Translations under genes and position numbers: made by a program
NCBI GenBank assembly: GCA_964506465.1
Contig: CAZDLM010000012.1
Coordinates: 1 to 58,349 of the forward strand
Direction: 5' to 3'
Origin: UBA6109 sp964506465
GTDB taxonomy: Bacteria; Desulfobacterota; Syntrophia; Syntrophales; UBA6109
DNA length: 58,349 nt
In this document: one piece after another, positions 36,095 to 44,807 of the stretch
Numbering within the stretch: position 1 is the first letter of the stretch
Layout of the letters: every line of letters starts with the position of its first letter
The notes under the pieces: model-generated
Databases searched by the model: none
Told to the model about the DNA's origin: nothing
The model's input: only the letters and a program-made list of their open reading frames with translations

Positions 36095-36487
36095 ATGGCA
36101 TCTACCACCATGGAAGTCCGGCAGGGGCAGAAGGCTTCGCTGGAAAAAGAGTTGGCCGGGCGACTCGCAGCGTTGAAGACGCGTGGTCTCGATGAGAAGG
36201 AAATTGCCAAGGACCCGGTTTTGAAGAACCTCTGCGCAAGAATGAAGCAGGCAAACGCGCGGATCGCCGCGATCGAGAAGAAAGCCCGGAGGACGGAAGA
36301 TCTGGCCAGGATCAAGGCCGAAAAGGCCGCGCAGCCGAAAGAACAGCCGGAAGAAAAACCGGAGAAGAAGCCGGAGAAGAAGGCCAAGGCGGAAAAGCCT
36401 GCAAAAGAAAAGGCGGAAACAACGGACGCCAAGGAAAAGGCGCCGAAGAAGAAGAAAAAGGACGCCGAACCGAAAGCCGAAGCGTGA
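36095..36487 (+). CDS. Lysine/alanine/glutamate-rich coiled-coil protein
   Basis: A 130-residue highly charged cytoplasmic protein. Residues 1-75 look helical (SLEKELAGRLAALKTRGLDE; MKQANARIAAIEKKARRTED). From about residue 76 the sequence is nearly all Lys, Glu, Ala and Pro, resembling histone-H1-like or linker tails. An excellent AGGAGGAG site precedes ATG 36095. No family is recognised; nucleic-acid binding is a guess from composition. Base use is strongly AAG/GAA biased. Confidence 0.68.
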   Translation: MASTTMEVRQGQKASLEKELAGRLAALKTRGLDEKEIAKDPVLKNLCARMKQANARIAAIEKKARRTEDLARIKAEKAAQPKEQPEEKPEKKPEKKAKAEKPAKEKAETTDAKEKAPKKKKKDAEPKAEA

Positions 36488-36547
36488 CGCGGGCGGCATC
36501 CGCCGGAGAGTCGCGCGGAGCCCGGTGAATATCGAGGGCATGACGGC

Positions 36548-36576
36548 GGTCCGCAGGGGGCAGCCCCGGGCGGACC
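36548..36576. terminator. GC-rich hairpin between convergent genes
   Basis: A 7-base-pair outer stem (GGTCCGC/GCGGACC) with an inner GGGG/CCCC stem. It lies between the ends of a plus-strand and a minus-strand gene, where a two-way terminator is expected. There is no T-run, so termination is uncertain. Confidence 0.38.
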
Positions 36577-36588
36577 AAGCCTTCTATT

Positions 36589-37058
36589 TCATATAAAGTC
36601 GATCAGCTTCCCGCTGGTCTGCCGCAGCCGCTGGCTGAGGAGCTTCCCCAGCACGAGAAGAAGCTTCGCGGCCAGCCCGGGAAGTTCGCGGACCAGGCGG
36701 TCGAAAGAATCCTTCGTGAGCATCATGATCATCGCGGATTCCGCGGCGATGGCGCTTGCGGAACGGGGCTCTCCGTCAAACAGGGCCATTTCGCCGACCG
36801 TCTTCCCCCGGGTGATGACCGACAGGATCTTCTTTCGCGTTTCCGCGTCTTCCTTGACGATCTGGACGCTTCCCTCGACGATGAGGCAGAAAGAGGCGTC
36901 TTCCCGCCTTCCTGGAAGATCGAATCGCCCGCCTGCACGCGGAATACTTCAACGTAGCGGGCGAAGATCTCGATCTCTTTCCAGGTGAAGCTGCCGAGCC
37001 AGTTCGTTCCCTCCAGCAGCTCCGCCTTTTCCTTCAACGTCTTATCCAGCTTGAGCAA
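36589..37058 (-). pseudogene. Cyclic-nucleotide-binding domain protein, frameshifted
   Basis: The N-terminal phase from TTG 37058 (GGAGG six bases upstream) reads FTWKEIEIFARYVEVFRVQAGDSIFQEGG. A second phase then continues DASFCLIVEGSVQIV, TRGKTVGEMALFDGEPRSAS to the stop at 36589. Together they form a complete cNMP-binding beta-roll of about 156 residues, including the phosphate-binding-cassette-like GEMALFDGEPRSAS. One added G in the GGCGGGAAG tract near 36911-36916 restores a single frame, so it may be a base-call error. It starts 15 bases after the Tim44-like gene, in one operon. Confidence 0.72.
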
Positions 37059-37073
37059 GCGCGAACCTCCAGC

Positions 37074-38036
37074 CTACGACAGCTGCTGGATTGCCGCCAA
37101 TTTCCAGGCCGGCTTTCCGACGGGACGGGTGAAGGTCCAGTACTCCTCAAATCGGACGGGGGCGTCTTTCGACCCGCCGCTGATCCGGCCGGTCTTCTCA
37201 TCGACCGTGTAGTCCAGAAGGTTCGCCAGGAATTTCACCGTCACGAAATCCTGCCCGCCTTCCTGCCACGCCTCCGCCAGCTCGACCGAGCGGACGGCGA
37301 TATTCTCCAGCCGGTTGATTCTTCCTTCTTTGCGCATCGTGCGCACCTGCTCCTCAAAATTTCCGAGCATCTCGGAGGTCAGCAGGCCGGCGGCCGGGGA
37401 CATGTCGCGCTGCGTCCACGCGGCCTGAACCTTGAAGAACGCGTCAGTGCTCTCTTCCAGGAAGCGCGAAGGATTGTAGGAGGGATCCATTTGCCGGATG
37501 TGCGCCACGCCGGCATCGAGGTCGCTTCCCTGCAACGGAGCAACGGACCGGGGAGTGCCGGGCGCCGTCCCAATCTCCGGGGCAGGGGATGCCCCGTAAT
37601 AGGCGGACGATTCGGCCGCCCGACGGCGTTTTCTGAAGTAGGAGAACAGGAAGTACAACAGCAAGCCGATCAGCGCGATGTCCAGCATTCCGATTCCACC
37701 GCCCGCCGTTTCGGAAGATTCCCCCGCCATGCCCAGGCTCCGGAACAGCATGGCGCCCGCCATGCCGCCGATCAATCCGCCCGCCATGCTCCGCAGGAAG
37801 CCGCCCTGCTGCGGGAAACCGGCTGCGGGCGGGGACGCGAGCTGTCCGGCGCCCGGCGCGGTCTGGGCAGGCGCGGGTGCAGCCGGCCTCGGAGTCGAAA
37901 ACGACCGGGAGCCTCGGCTTCCGAAGGATCTGCCGCCGCCGGCCCTGGCAAAGGCGCTTGATTCCAGTGCGACAAAAAAGACGAACCACACGACCAAAAG
38001 GCCGATGCAGGCCTTAAACAGACTCTTGAAAGACAT
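37074..38036 (-). CDS. Tim44-like domain membrane protein
   Basis: A 320-residue protein. An N-terminal hydrophobic segment (CIGLLVVWFVFFVALESSAF) is followed by a Gly/Ser/Arg-rich stretch. Gly-rich membrane segments come next (LRSMAGGLIGGMAGAMLF; ALIGLLLYFLFSYFRKRRR). The C-terminal Tim44-like domain (about 180-320) has FKVQAAWTQRDMSPAAGLLT and EYWTFTRPVGKPAWKLAAIQ. ATG 38036 has GGGAGG upstream and gives the family start; the frame is open 34 codons further. This is typical of the bacterial Tim44/MlaC-like exported group of unknown function. Confidence 0.85.
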   Translation of the reverse strand: MSFKSLFKACIGLLVVWFVFFVALESSAFARAGGGRSFGSRGSRSFSTPRPAAPAPAQTAPGAGQLASPPAAGFPQQGGFLRSMAGGLIGGMAGAMLFRSLGMAGESSETAGGGIGMLDIALIGLLLYFLFSYFRKRRRAAESSAYYGASPAPEIGTAPGTPRSVAPLQGSDLDAGVAHIRQMDPSYNPSRFLEESTDAFFKVQAAWTQRDMSPAAGLLTSEMLGNFEEQVRTMRKEGRINRLENIAVRSVELAEAWQEGGQDFVTVKFLANLLDYTVDEKTGRISGGSKDAPVRFEEYWTFTRPVGKPAWKLAAIQQLS

Positions 38037-38158
38037 AAAACCTCCCGGACCATATTTTGTGGTAGACTCCCATACACGGCCAATCGATTCCCTGTCAATT
38101 TGTTTTCGCTGTTCCCGGGCCTTCACTTGCCCGCCCACCTGACTTCAGGAGGTTTGCC

Positions 38159-38383
38159 ATGCACTTCCCCCTTCGTTGGATAGCGGCGGCACTACTGGTT
38201 GTCCTGTACCTGAAGGGTAACGCCAAGCCTTTTTACTATCAGGACGCCGACGGCATCGTGGTCAGAACCGCCGACGACGGCAGGGTCTCCGTCGTGATAT
38301 GCAATCAGGGAAGGCCGATCGAGGTGGTGCCGTTGGAGCTGATCGATGCCCTGACGGTGGAATGCAATCGAAAAACCCTCTAG
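38159..38383 (+). CDS. Small exported hypothetical protein
   Basis: A 74-residue protein with a signal-like N terminus (WIAAALLVVLYLKGNA). A short beta-rich domain follows (YYQDADGIVVRTADDGRVSV; GRPIEVVPLELIDALTVEC). An AGGAGG site precedes the ATG. No family is recognised. It is divergent from the Tim44-like gene and ends before a strong terminator. Confidence 0.6.
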   Translation: MHFPLRWIAAALLVVLYLKGNAKPFYYQDADGIVVRTADDGRVSVVICNQGRPIEVVPLELIDALTVECNRKTL

Positions 38384-38469
38384 CGCGGAAGAGGAGCAGA
38401 TCCCGCCGAAGACGGGCGCTCATGCCGATATCCATCGCTGGAGGGCGAAAGAGGGGGCGGAATTTGAAT

Positions 38470-38501
38470 AAAAAAAGGCCGGGGAAGTCCCGGCCTTTTT
38501 T
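38470..38501. terminator. Bidirectional rho-independent terminator
   Basis: The stem GGCCGGG/CCCGGCC has an A7 run before it and a T6 run after it, so it works on both strands. It separates the small exported protein gene (plus) from the fdhA end (minus), and is the 3' end of the long formate dehydrogenase operon. Confidence 0.9.
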
Positions 38502-38519
38502 ATCGCGAGAGGTCTCTGC

Positions 38520-41216
38520 TCAGACCGCTTCGATTTTCACTGCGCACACCTTGTACTCGGGAATCTTCCCGATCGGGTCCAGAGCCGGATTGGTGAGCCG
38601 GTTCACGGCCGCTTCCTTGAAGTGGAAGTTCATGAAAACGGTGCCTTCCTGGGACCGCTCGGTGACGACAGCCTTGGCCTGGACTTCGCCGCGGCGGGAG
38701 GTGACCTTCACGGTCTGTCCTTCGTCGATCCCGAACTTCTTGGCGTCCTTGGGATGGATCTCGATCTTGCTCTCCGGATAGCGCTGCATCGGGCCTTCCG
38801 CAAGGCGCGTCATGGTGCCGGTGTGGTAGTGGTACAGCACGCGCCCCGTGGACAGAATCAACGGGAATGACTTGTCGGGCAATTCCGCCGGTGGGACGAA
38901 TTCAATCGCGGCGAAGAGGCCGAGCCCGCGGCTGAAACGGTCCTTGTGGAGGAACGTCGTGCCCGGGTGGTCCTTCGTCGGGCAGGGCCACTGCAGGCCG
39001 GTCTTCTCGATGCGGTCATAGGTGATCCCGGCGTAGCTCGGTGCGAGGGCGTTGATCTCGTCCATGATCTGTTTCGCCGAGTCGTATTTCATCGCGTACC
39101 CCATCCGGCTGGAGATGTCGGCGACGATTTCCCAGTCGGTTCTCGCCTGTCCCGGAGGTTCGACGGCCTTGCGCACTCTCTGCACACGGCGTTCCGTATT
39201 GGAGAATGTCCCGTCCTTTTCCGCGAAGCAGGCGGAAGGGAGAACCACATCGGCCAGCGCGGCCGTTTCGGTCAGGAAGATATCCTGAACGATCAGGAGA
39301 TCCAGCTTCTTGAGCGACGCCTCCACGTGGGAAAGGTCCGGGTCGGAAAGCATCGGGTTCTCTCCCATGATGTAGAGGGCCTTGATGTTGCCCTTGTGGG
39401 CCGCTTCCATGACCTCGACGATCGTGAGGCCCGGCTTGGCCGGCAGGTTCGCCGCTCCCCAGGCCTTCTCGAATTTCGCGCGAATAGCGTCGTTGGCGAC
39501 GGGCTGGTAGGCGGGGAAGACGTTGGGCAGGGCGCCCATGTCGCATGCGCCCTGGACGTTGTTCTGTCCGCGCAGGGGGTTCAGGCCGCCCCCCTCGATG
39601 CCGATCTTGCCGCAGAGCATGCACAGGTTGGCCAGGGACTTGACGTTGTCGGTTCCGGAGATGTGCTGGGTGATCCCCATCGTATAGAGGACGGATGCCT
39701 TGTTCGCCTTGGCATACAGGCGGGCGGCGGTCTTGAGATCCTTGGCGGGAACGCCGGAGATCTTTTCCACGTAGTCCGGGGTGTACTTCTCGACGACCTT
39801 CTTCATCGCCTCGAAGTTTTCCGTCCGCTCGGCGACGTATTTCTTGTCGTAGAGCTCCTCGGCGAGAATCACGTTCATCAGCCCGTTGATGACGGCCACG
39901 TCCGTCCCCGGTTTCTGGCGGAGCCAGATCTCCGCGTACTTGACGAGGTCGATCTCCCGCGGATCGATGACGATCAGTTTAGCGCCCTGCTGGCGGACGG
40001 CCCTCTTCACCTTCATGCCGATGATGGGGTGATTTTCCGTGGTGTTGGTACCCGTCGCGAGGATCACGTCGGCGAACTCGACTTCTCCGATCGAGTTGGT
40101 CATTGCACCGCTTCCGAAGGCGGCGGCCAGACCGGCCACCGTTACGGAGTGTCAGAGACGGGCGCAATGGTCGACATTGTTGGTGCCGATTCCCGCCCTC
40201 AGAAATTTCTGGAAGAGGTAATTCTCTTCGTTTGTGCAGCGGGCGGAGGAAAAACCCGCGATGCTGTCGGGACCGTTCTTTTCTTTAACAGCCTTCAGCT
40301 TCTTCGCGATAAAATCCAGGGCCTCGTCCCAGCTCGCTTCCACGAGCTTGTCGTCCTTGCGGATCATCGGGGTCTTGAGACGGTCGGGATGGCCGACAAA
40401 GTCCATGCCGAACCGGCCTTTGACGCAGAGGCTTCCCTCGTTGGGCGGACCGTATTCGCGGTTTCCCGTGACCTTGACGATCCGGTTGTCTTTGACGTTG
40501 AGATCCATCTGGCAGCCGACGCCGCAGTACGTGCAGGTAGTCCGCACCTTCTTCATCTCCCAGGGGCGGCCCGCGAAACGCGCCTGCTTGAAGGTGATGG
40601 CGCCCACCGGGCAGACATCGGCGCATTCGCCGCAGAAGACGCAAACGGAATTGAGATAGTCGGTGTCGAATGCGGGGCCGACTTTTGCGCGATGGCCGCG
40701 TTTGGCAAAATCCAGGACTTCATTGACCTGGATCTCATTGCAGGCCCTGACGCACCGCCCGCAGAGGATGCATTTGTTGAGGTCCCGCTGGATCATCGTG
40801 CTGCTCGTCTCGATCGCATAACCCGGCGCCTTGATTTCGAAGCGGGGCTTCTCGATCTTCAGCCAGTACACGAGATTCTGCAATTCGCAGTTTCCGTTCT
40901 GCTCGCAGGTGAGGCAGTTGTGGTCGCCCGAGGACCAGAGGAGTTCGACGACCAGTCGCTGGGCGGCCTTCACCGCCGGCGTGTTGGTCCGGATGACCAT
41001 GCCGCCGTTTACCGGCATGCAGCAGGACGCGACCAGCGATCTTGCCTTTTCCACTTCCACGACGCAGACGCGGCAGGCGCCGACGTTCGTCGTCCGCTGA
41101 TAGTGACAGAGGGTCGGTATGAAGATCCCGTTCGCCCTGGCGACATCGAGGATCGTCTGACCGGCCTTGGCTTCGTAGTCTTTGCCGTCGATATTCACCG
41201 TTACCTTGTTGTCCAT
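38520..41216 (-). CDS. fdhA: Formate dehydrogenase catalytic subunit, selenoprotein
   Basis: An 898-residue Mo/W-bis-MGD formate dehydrogenase, read through an in-frame TGA at 40152-40154 as selenocysteine 355 (CARL-Sec-HS, the known Sec/Cys active-site position, with the conserved His next to it). Domain order is a NuoG-like [2Fe-2S] domain (LCHYQRTTNVGACRVCVVEV), a His-Cys3 [4Fe-4S] site (GDHNCLTCEQNGNCELQ), two ferredoxin motifs (CILCGRCVRACN; CVFCGECADVCPVG), the catalytic [4Fe-4S] (CTYCGVGCQMDL), then the pterin domains, with C-terminal ESKIEIHPKDAKKFGID. It is the last gene of a nine-gene operon. GGAGG precedes ATG 41216. It interconverts formate and CO2 in the cytoplasm. A simple gene caller would split it into two. 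Confidence 0.95.
40113..40154 (-). promoter_or_regulatory. SECIS element for selenocysteine insertion in fdhA
   Basis: Directly after the TGA codon the mRNA folds as a two-part hairpin. A lower stem UCCG/CGGA and an upper stem CGGUGGCC/GGCCGCCG are separated by a small internal loop (UAA/CCUU), with the apical loop GGUCU. The loop lies 18 bases from the UGA, as in E. coli fdhF, and its sequence GGUCU is the same as the SelB-binding loop there. The arms also encode the conserved protein sequence VAGLAAAFG. Confidence 0.9.
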
Positions 41217-41284
41217 TCTTCATAACCTCCACGTTCGTGTCCATCCCGCCGAACAGCGGGATGGAACCGGCATGTTGAAAAGCG

Positions 41285-44200
41285 TTAGGATATTTCTGCG
41301 TCGCAGCGCAGGCAGCGCGTCGCTTCCTTGAGTGCCGCTTCCTTTGTGAAGCCGAGTTCGACCTCGACGAAGCTTCCCTTGCGTTGCGCGGCCTCGAGCT
41401 CCGGCATCGCCGTCTGAGGACATTCCACGCTCTCCTCATCGAGGATGAGCGGGACGTCGATCTTCTGTTCCGCCGGCATTTCGTACGCCGGTTCGCCGTT
41501 CTTCGCCCGGATGGCGGCATCGATCTCGATCGCGGCCTGATGGCCGGCCTCGATGGCGCCGATCACCGTATCGGGACCGGTTACGGCGTCGCCGCCCGCG
41601 AAGTATTTCTCATTGGCGGTTTTGGATTCACTGCCTTTGGCCAAAGCGAACGTGTTCCGTTTGGTGACTTCGACGCCGCTGTTTTTCCCGACGAAACCCA
41701 GGTCGGGAACCTGGCCGATGGCGGAGATGACGGCGTCCACGCTGAGCGTGAATTCCGAGCCCGCGATCGGGACGGGGCGTTTGCGGCCGCTCTTGTCGAA
41801 TTCGCCGAGCTGCATCCGCTGGCAGACGATGCCGTTGATCTTCCCGCCCTCGCTCAGGACCTTGAGAGGCGCGACCAGGTATTCGATCTTCACGCCTTCG
41901 TGTTCGGCGGCCAGGATCTCTTCCTCGGCGGCCGGCATGTCCTGCCGCAGGCGACGATAGAGAAGCGTGACCTCGGCGCCCAGTCTCAGCGCCGTTCTTG
42001 CCGCATCGATGGCGGAGTTGCCGCCGCCGACGACGGCGACGCGGCTGCCGATCTTCTTCTTGCCCGTTGTCCAGGCCGCTTCGTTTGCATTGTAATCGCG
42101 AAGGAACTCGACGCCGCCGAAGATGCCCGGCAGATCCTCTCCCTCGATCCCCATGGGCTGGCTCTTTTGCGCGCCGGGGGCGAGATAGACGTAATCGTAT
42201 TCCTTGTCCAGTTTCGCGAAGGTGATTTCCTTGCCGATGCGCTTGTTGCATTTGATCTCGACGCCGAGCGCGCGGACGTCGTCGATTTCCCTGGCGAGGA
42301 TGTCCCTCGGCAGACGATAGGCTGGGATGGCCCAGCGCAGCATTCCGCCCGGCTCCGAAAGCGCTTCGAATACCGTGACCTTGTAACCGCGCAGGGCAAG
42401 ATCCTTGGCTGCCGTGAGGCCGGAAGGACCGGCGCCGACAACGGCGATCTTCTCTTTGCGGGTCACGGGAGCGGCTTCGACTTTCGGCCGCGCCACGTTG
42501 TCCGTGATGAAACGCTTCAGGAACTTGATCGCCACAGGCTCATCCATCTTGCCGCGGCGGCATTTCGTCTGGCACTTGTGGTCGCAGACCCTGCCGCAGA
42601 CGGACGGGAAGGGATTGGTGCGAAGGAGCATCCTGTAGGCATCTTCCAGCCTGTCGGCGCGCACGAGCGCGATGTACGATGGAATATCCATGCCGACCGG
42701 GCAGGTATGCTGGCAGGGGGACTTGAACAGGGCCGAGCATACGGCGGCGGAACAGCGGTGGTCGCGGATGTGTTCTTCGTACTCGTTGCGGAAATAGCGG
42801 ATCGTGCTGAGAATGGGGTTGGGGGCCGTCTGGCCGAGGCCGCAGAGCGACGCGTCCTTGATGACCTTGGCCATTTCCTCGAGCAGCTCGATGTCGCCTT
42901 CCTTGCCCTTTCCCTGGGTGATGTTGGTGAGGATCTGCAGCATGCGCTTCGTTCCCTCGCGGCAGGGGGTGCATTTGCCGCAGGACTCGTCCTGGCAGAA
43001 GTCCATGAAGAAGCGGGCCATGTCGACGGCGCATTTCTCTTCGTTCATGACGATGAGACCGCCGGAACCCATGATGGCGCCGAGTTCGACGACCTTTTCG
43101 TAGTCGACGGGCGCATTCAGGTGCTGGACGGGGATGCAGCCGCCGGAGGGGCCTCCGAGCTGGGCCGCCTTGAACTTCTTGCCGCCGGGGATGCCGCCGC
43201 CGATGTCGTAGACGATGGTTCCCAACGGCGTGCCCATGGGGACTTCCACGAGGCCGACGTTGTTGACGTCGCCCGTCAGGGCGAAGACCTTCGTGCCGCG
43301 GCTTCTCTCGGTCCCGACACTGTTGTGCCAGGCGGCGCCGCGCAGGATGATCTGGCCGATATTGGCCAGGGTCTCGACGTTATTGAGGATGCTTGGTTTC
43401 TGCCACAGGCCGGCGACGGCCGGGAAGGGCGGACGGGGGCGGGGCATGCCGCGCTTGCCTTCGATCGAGGTCATGAGGGCGGTTTCCTCGCCGCAGACGA
43501 ATGCGCCGGCGCCCTGGTAGATCTCGAGATCGAAGTCGAAGCCCGTGTCCAGAATGTTCTTGCCCAGGAGGCCGTACTCCTTCGCCTGACCGATCGCGAC
43601 ATTAAGACGGTGGATGGCCAGCGGGTACTCGGCCCGGCAATAGATGTAGCCTTGATGGGAACCGATGGCCTTGGCGGCGATGACCATGCCCTCGAGGACG
43701 GCATGGGGGTCCGCTTCGAGCACACTGCGGTCCATGAACGCGCCGGGGTCGCCCTCGTCGGCGTTGCAGATGACGTACTTGACGCTGCCGGCCGACTGCG
43801 AGGCGAATTTCCACTTGAGCCCCGTCGGGAAACCGGCGCCGCCGCGTCCGCGGAGACCGGAGTCGAGGACTTCCTTGACGATCTGCTCGGGGGTCATCTC
43901 CGTCAGCGCCTTCACCATGCCCGCGTAGCCGTCGCGGGCGATATACTCGTCGATTTTTTCCGGGTCGATCAGGCCGCGGTTCCGGAGCACCCTCAGTTCC
44001 TGAAGGGCGAAGAACGGGATTTCCTGCATCGTCGGGATGACCTGGTCGGTGACCGGTTCCCGGTAGAGCAGACGCTCGAGCACGCGTCCCTTGACGAAAT
44101 GCTCTTCGACCAGCTCCGGAATATCCTCCGGCTTGATCATCATGTAGATGACGCCCTCAGGATAGACCACCATGATGGGGCCCTGGGCGCAAAAACCGTT

Positions 44201-44344
44201 ACAGCCGGTTTCGACGACCTTCATCTCCTGGGTCAGTCCGCGTTTGTCCAACTCCGCGAGGAGGGCCTTCTTCACGTTCATACTGCCGGAAGCATGACAG
44301 CCCGTTCCACCGCAAAGCAGCAAGTGCGATCGAAATACCTTCAT
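41285..44344 (-). CDS. NuoF-like / GltD-like fusion flavoprotein (FDH/hydrogenase-type)
   Basis: A 1019-residue fusion. Residues 1-95 form a thioredoxin-like [2Fe-2S] domain (Cys11, Cys16, Cys48, Cys52). About 110-545 is a NuoF/HydB unit with the NADH/FMN glycines (SGLRGRGGAGFPTGLKWKFA), GAGAFVCGEETALMTSIEG and the cluster motif ESCGKCTPCREGTKR. About 550-640 is a Cys-rich N-terminal domain of the GltD type (CQHTCPVGMDIPSYIALV). From about 640 it has FAD and NAD(P) Rossmann folds (VVGAGPSGLTAAKDL; VVGGGNSAIDAARTA) and a final CLRCD. It probably passes electrons between FdhA, NAD(H) and a second acceptor such as NADP(H) or ferredoxin. AGGAGG precedes ATG 44344. Confidence 0.93.
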   Translation of the reverse strand: MKVFRSHLLLCGGTGCHASGSMNVKKALLAELDKRGLTQEMKVVETGCNGFCAQGPIMVVYPEGVIYMMIKPEDIPELVEEHFVKGRVLERLLYREPVTDQVIPTMQEIPFFALQELRVLRNRGLIDPEKIDEYIARDGYAGMVKALTEMTPEQIVKEVLDSGLRGRGGAGFPTGLKWKFASQSAGSVKYVICNADEGDPGAFMDRSVLEADPHAVLEGMVIAAKAIGSHQGYIYCRAEYPLAIHRLNVAIGQAKEYGLLGKNILDTGFDFDLEIYQGAGAFVCGEETALMTSIEGKRGMPRPRPPFPAVAGLWQKPSILNNVETLANIGQIILRGAAWHNSVGTERSRGTKVFALTGDVNNVGLVEVPMGTPLGTIVYDIGGGIPGGKKFKAAQLGGPSGGCIPVQHLNAPVDYEKVVELGAIMGSGGLIVMNEEKCAVDMARFFMDFCQDESCGKCTPCREGTKRMLQILTNITQGKGKEGDIELLEEMAKVIKDASLCGLGQTAPNPILSTIRYFRNEYEEHIRDHRCSAAVCSALFKSPCQHTCPVGMDIPSYIALVRADRLEDAYRMLLRTNPFPSVCGRVCDHKCQTKCRRGKMDEPVAIKFLKRFITDNVARPKVEAAPVTRKEKIAVVGAGPSGLTAAKDLALRGYKVTVFEALSEPGGMLRWAIPAYRLPRDILAREIDDVRALGVEIKCNKRIGKEITFAKLDKEYDYVYLAPGAQKSQPMGIEGEDLPGIFGGVEFLRDYNANEAAWTTGKKKIGSRVAVVGGGNSAIDAARTALRLGAEVTLLYRRLRQDMPAAEEEILAAEHEGVKIEYLVAPLKVLSEGGKINGIVCQRMQLGEFDKSGRKRPVPIAGSEFTLSVDAVISAIGQVPDLGFVGKNSGVEVTKRNTFALAKGSESKTANEKYFAGGDAVTGPDTVIGAIEAGHQAAIEIDAAIRAKNGEPAYEMPAEQKIDVPLILDEESVECPQTAMPELEAAQRKGSFVEVELGFTKEAALKEATRCLRCDAEIS

Positions 44345-44409
44345 GTCGGATATGATCCTCCTTCTTATAGGATAAAGAATCTCTATCAGCGCAGCCGGGT
44401 GCGCCGCGG

Positions 44410-44793
44410 CTACTTCACGATTTCCTGCCCCTTGGCCAGAACGAAGGGCGTCTGGATCTCGCCTTCCAGAATATGACGTTTATAGACCTGGCGCATCTTA
44501 TTGGCATCCATGTACTGGTACTTGATGGGCTCCTTGCCCAGAATCTCGACGGTCACGAGAGGTTCACGGCTGCAGAGTCCCATACAGCCGGATGTCGTGA
44601 CGATGGTGTCCGTGGCGCCGGACGCCGCGATTTCGTCCATGAGGGAATCCAGAACTGCCTTGGCCCCGGAAGCGATTCCACAGGTGCCCATATGGACGGT
44701 CACCTTCACCCGTTTTTCACCGGCCCGCAGAGAAGTGTCCGCGTGCACCTTGTCTTTGATTTTCTTCAGATCCGCAATGGTCAGCTTAGCCAT
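44410..44793 (-). CDS. Thioredoxin-like [2Fe-2S] ferredoxin protein
   Basis: A 127-residue thioredoxin-fold ferredoxin-like protein seen between the NuoE- and NuoF-like genes of hydrogenase and formate dehydrogenase operons. The cluster region reads VHMGTCGIASG and TTSGCMGLCSREPLV. Only Cys38, Cys70 and Cys74 are visible, one short of a classical [2Fe-2S] set, so cluster type or occupancy is uncertain. GAGGAT precedes the ATG, and the gene is 14 bases after the NuoE-like gene. Confidence 0.88.
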   Translation of the reverse strand: MAKLTIADLKKIKDKVHADTSLRAGEKRVKVTVHMGTCGIASGAKAVLDSLMDEIAASGATDTIVTTSGCMGLCSREPLVTVEILGKEPIKYQYMDANKMRQVYKRHILEGEIQTPFVLAKGQEIVK

Positions 44794-44807
44794 AGTCTTA
44801 TCCTCGC

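Noticed and set aside
38520..40139. Separate gene for the C-terminal half of formate dehydrogenase
   Set aside because: The GTG start at 40139 is within the SECIS arm and has no ribosome site; the frame continues from the upstream half through the TGA.
38946..41225. 759-codon plus-strand frame opposite fdhA
   Set aside because: Antisense of the selenoprotein gene; no motif.
41384..44476. 1030-codon plus-strand frame opposite the NuoF-GltD fusion
   Set aside because: No domain, composition typical of antisense frames; the minus strand holds perfect motifs.
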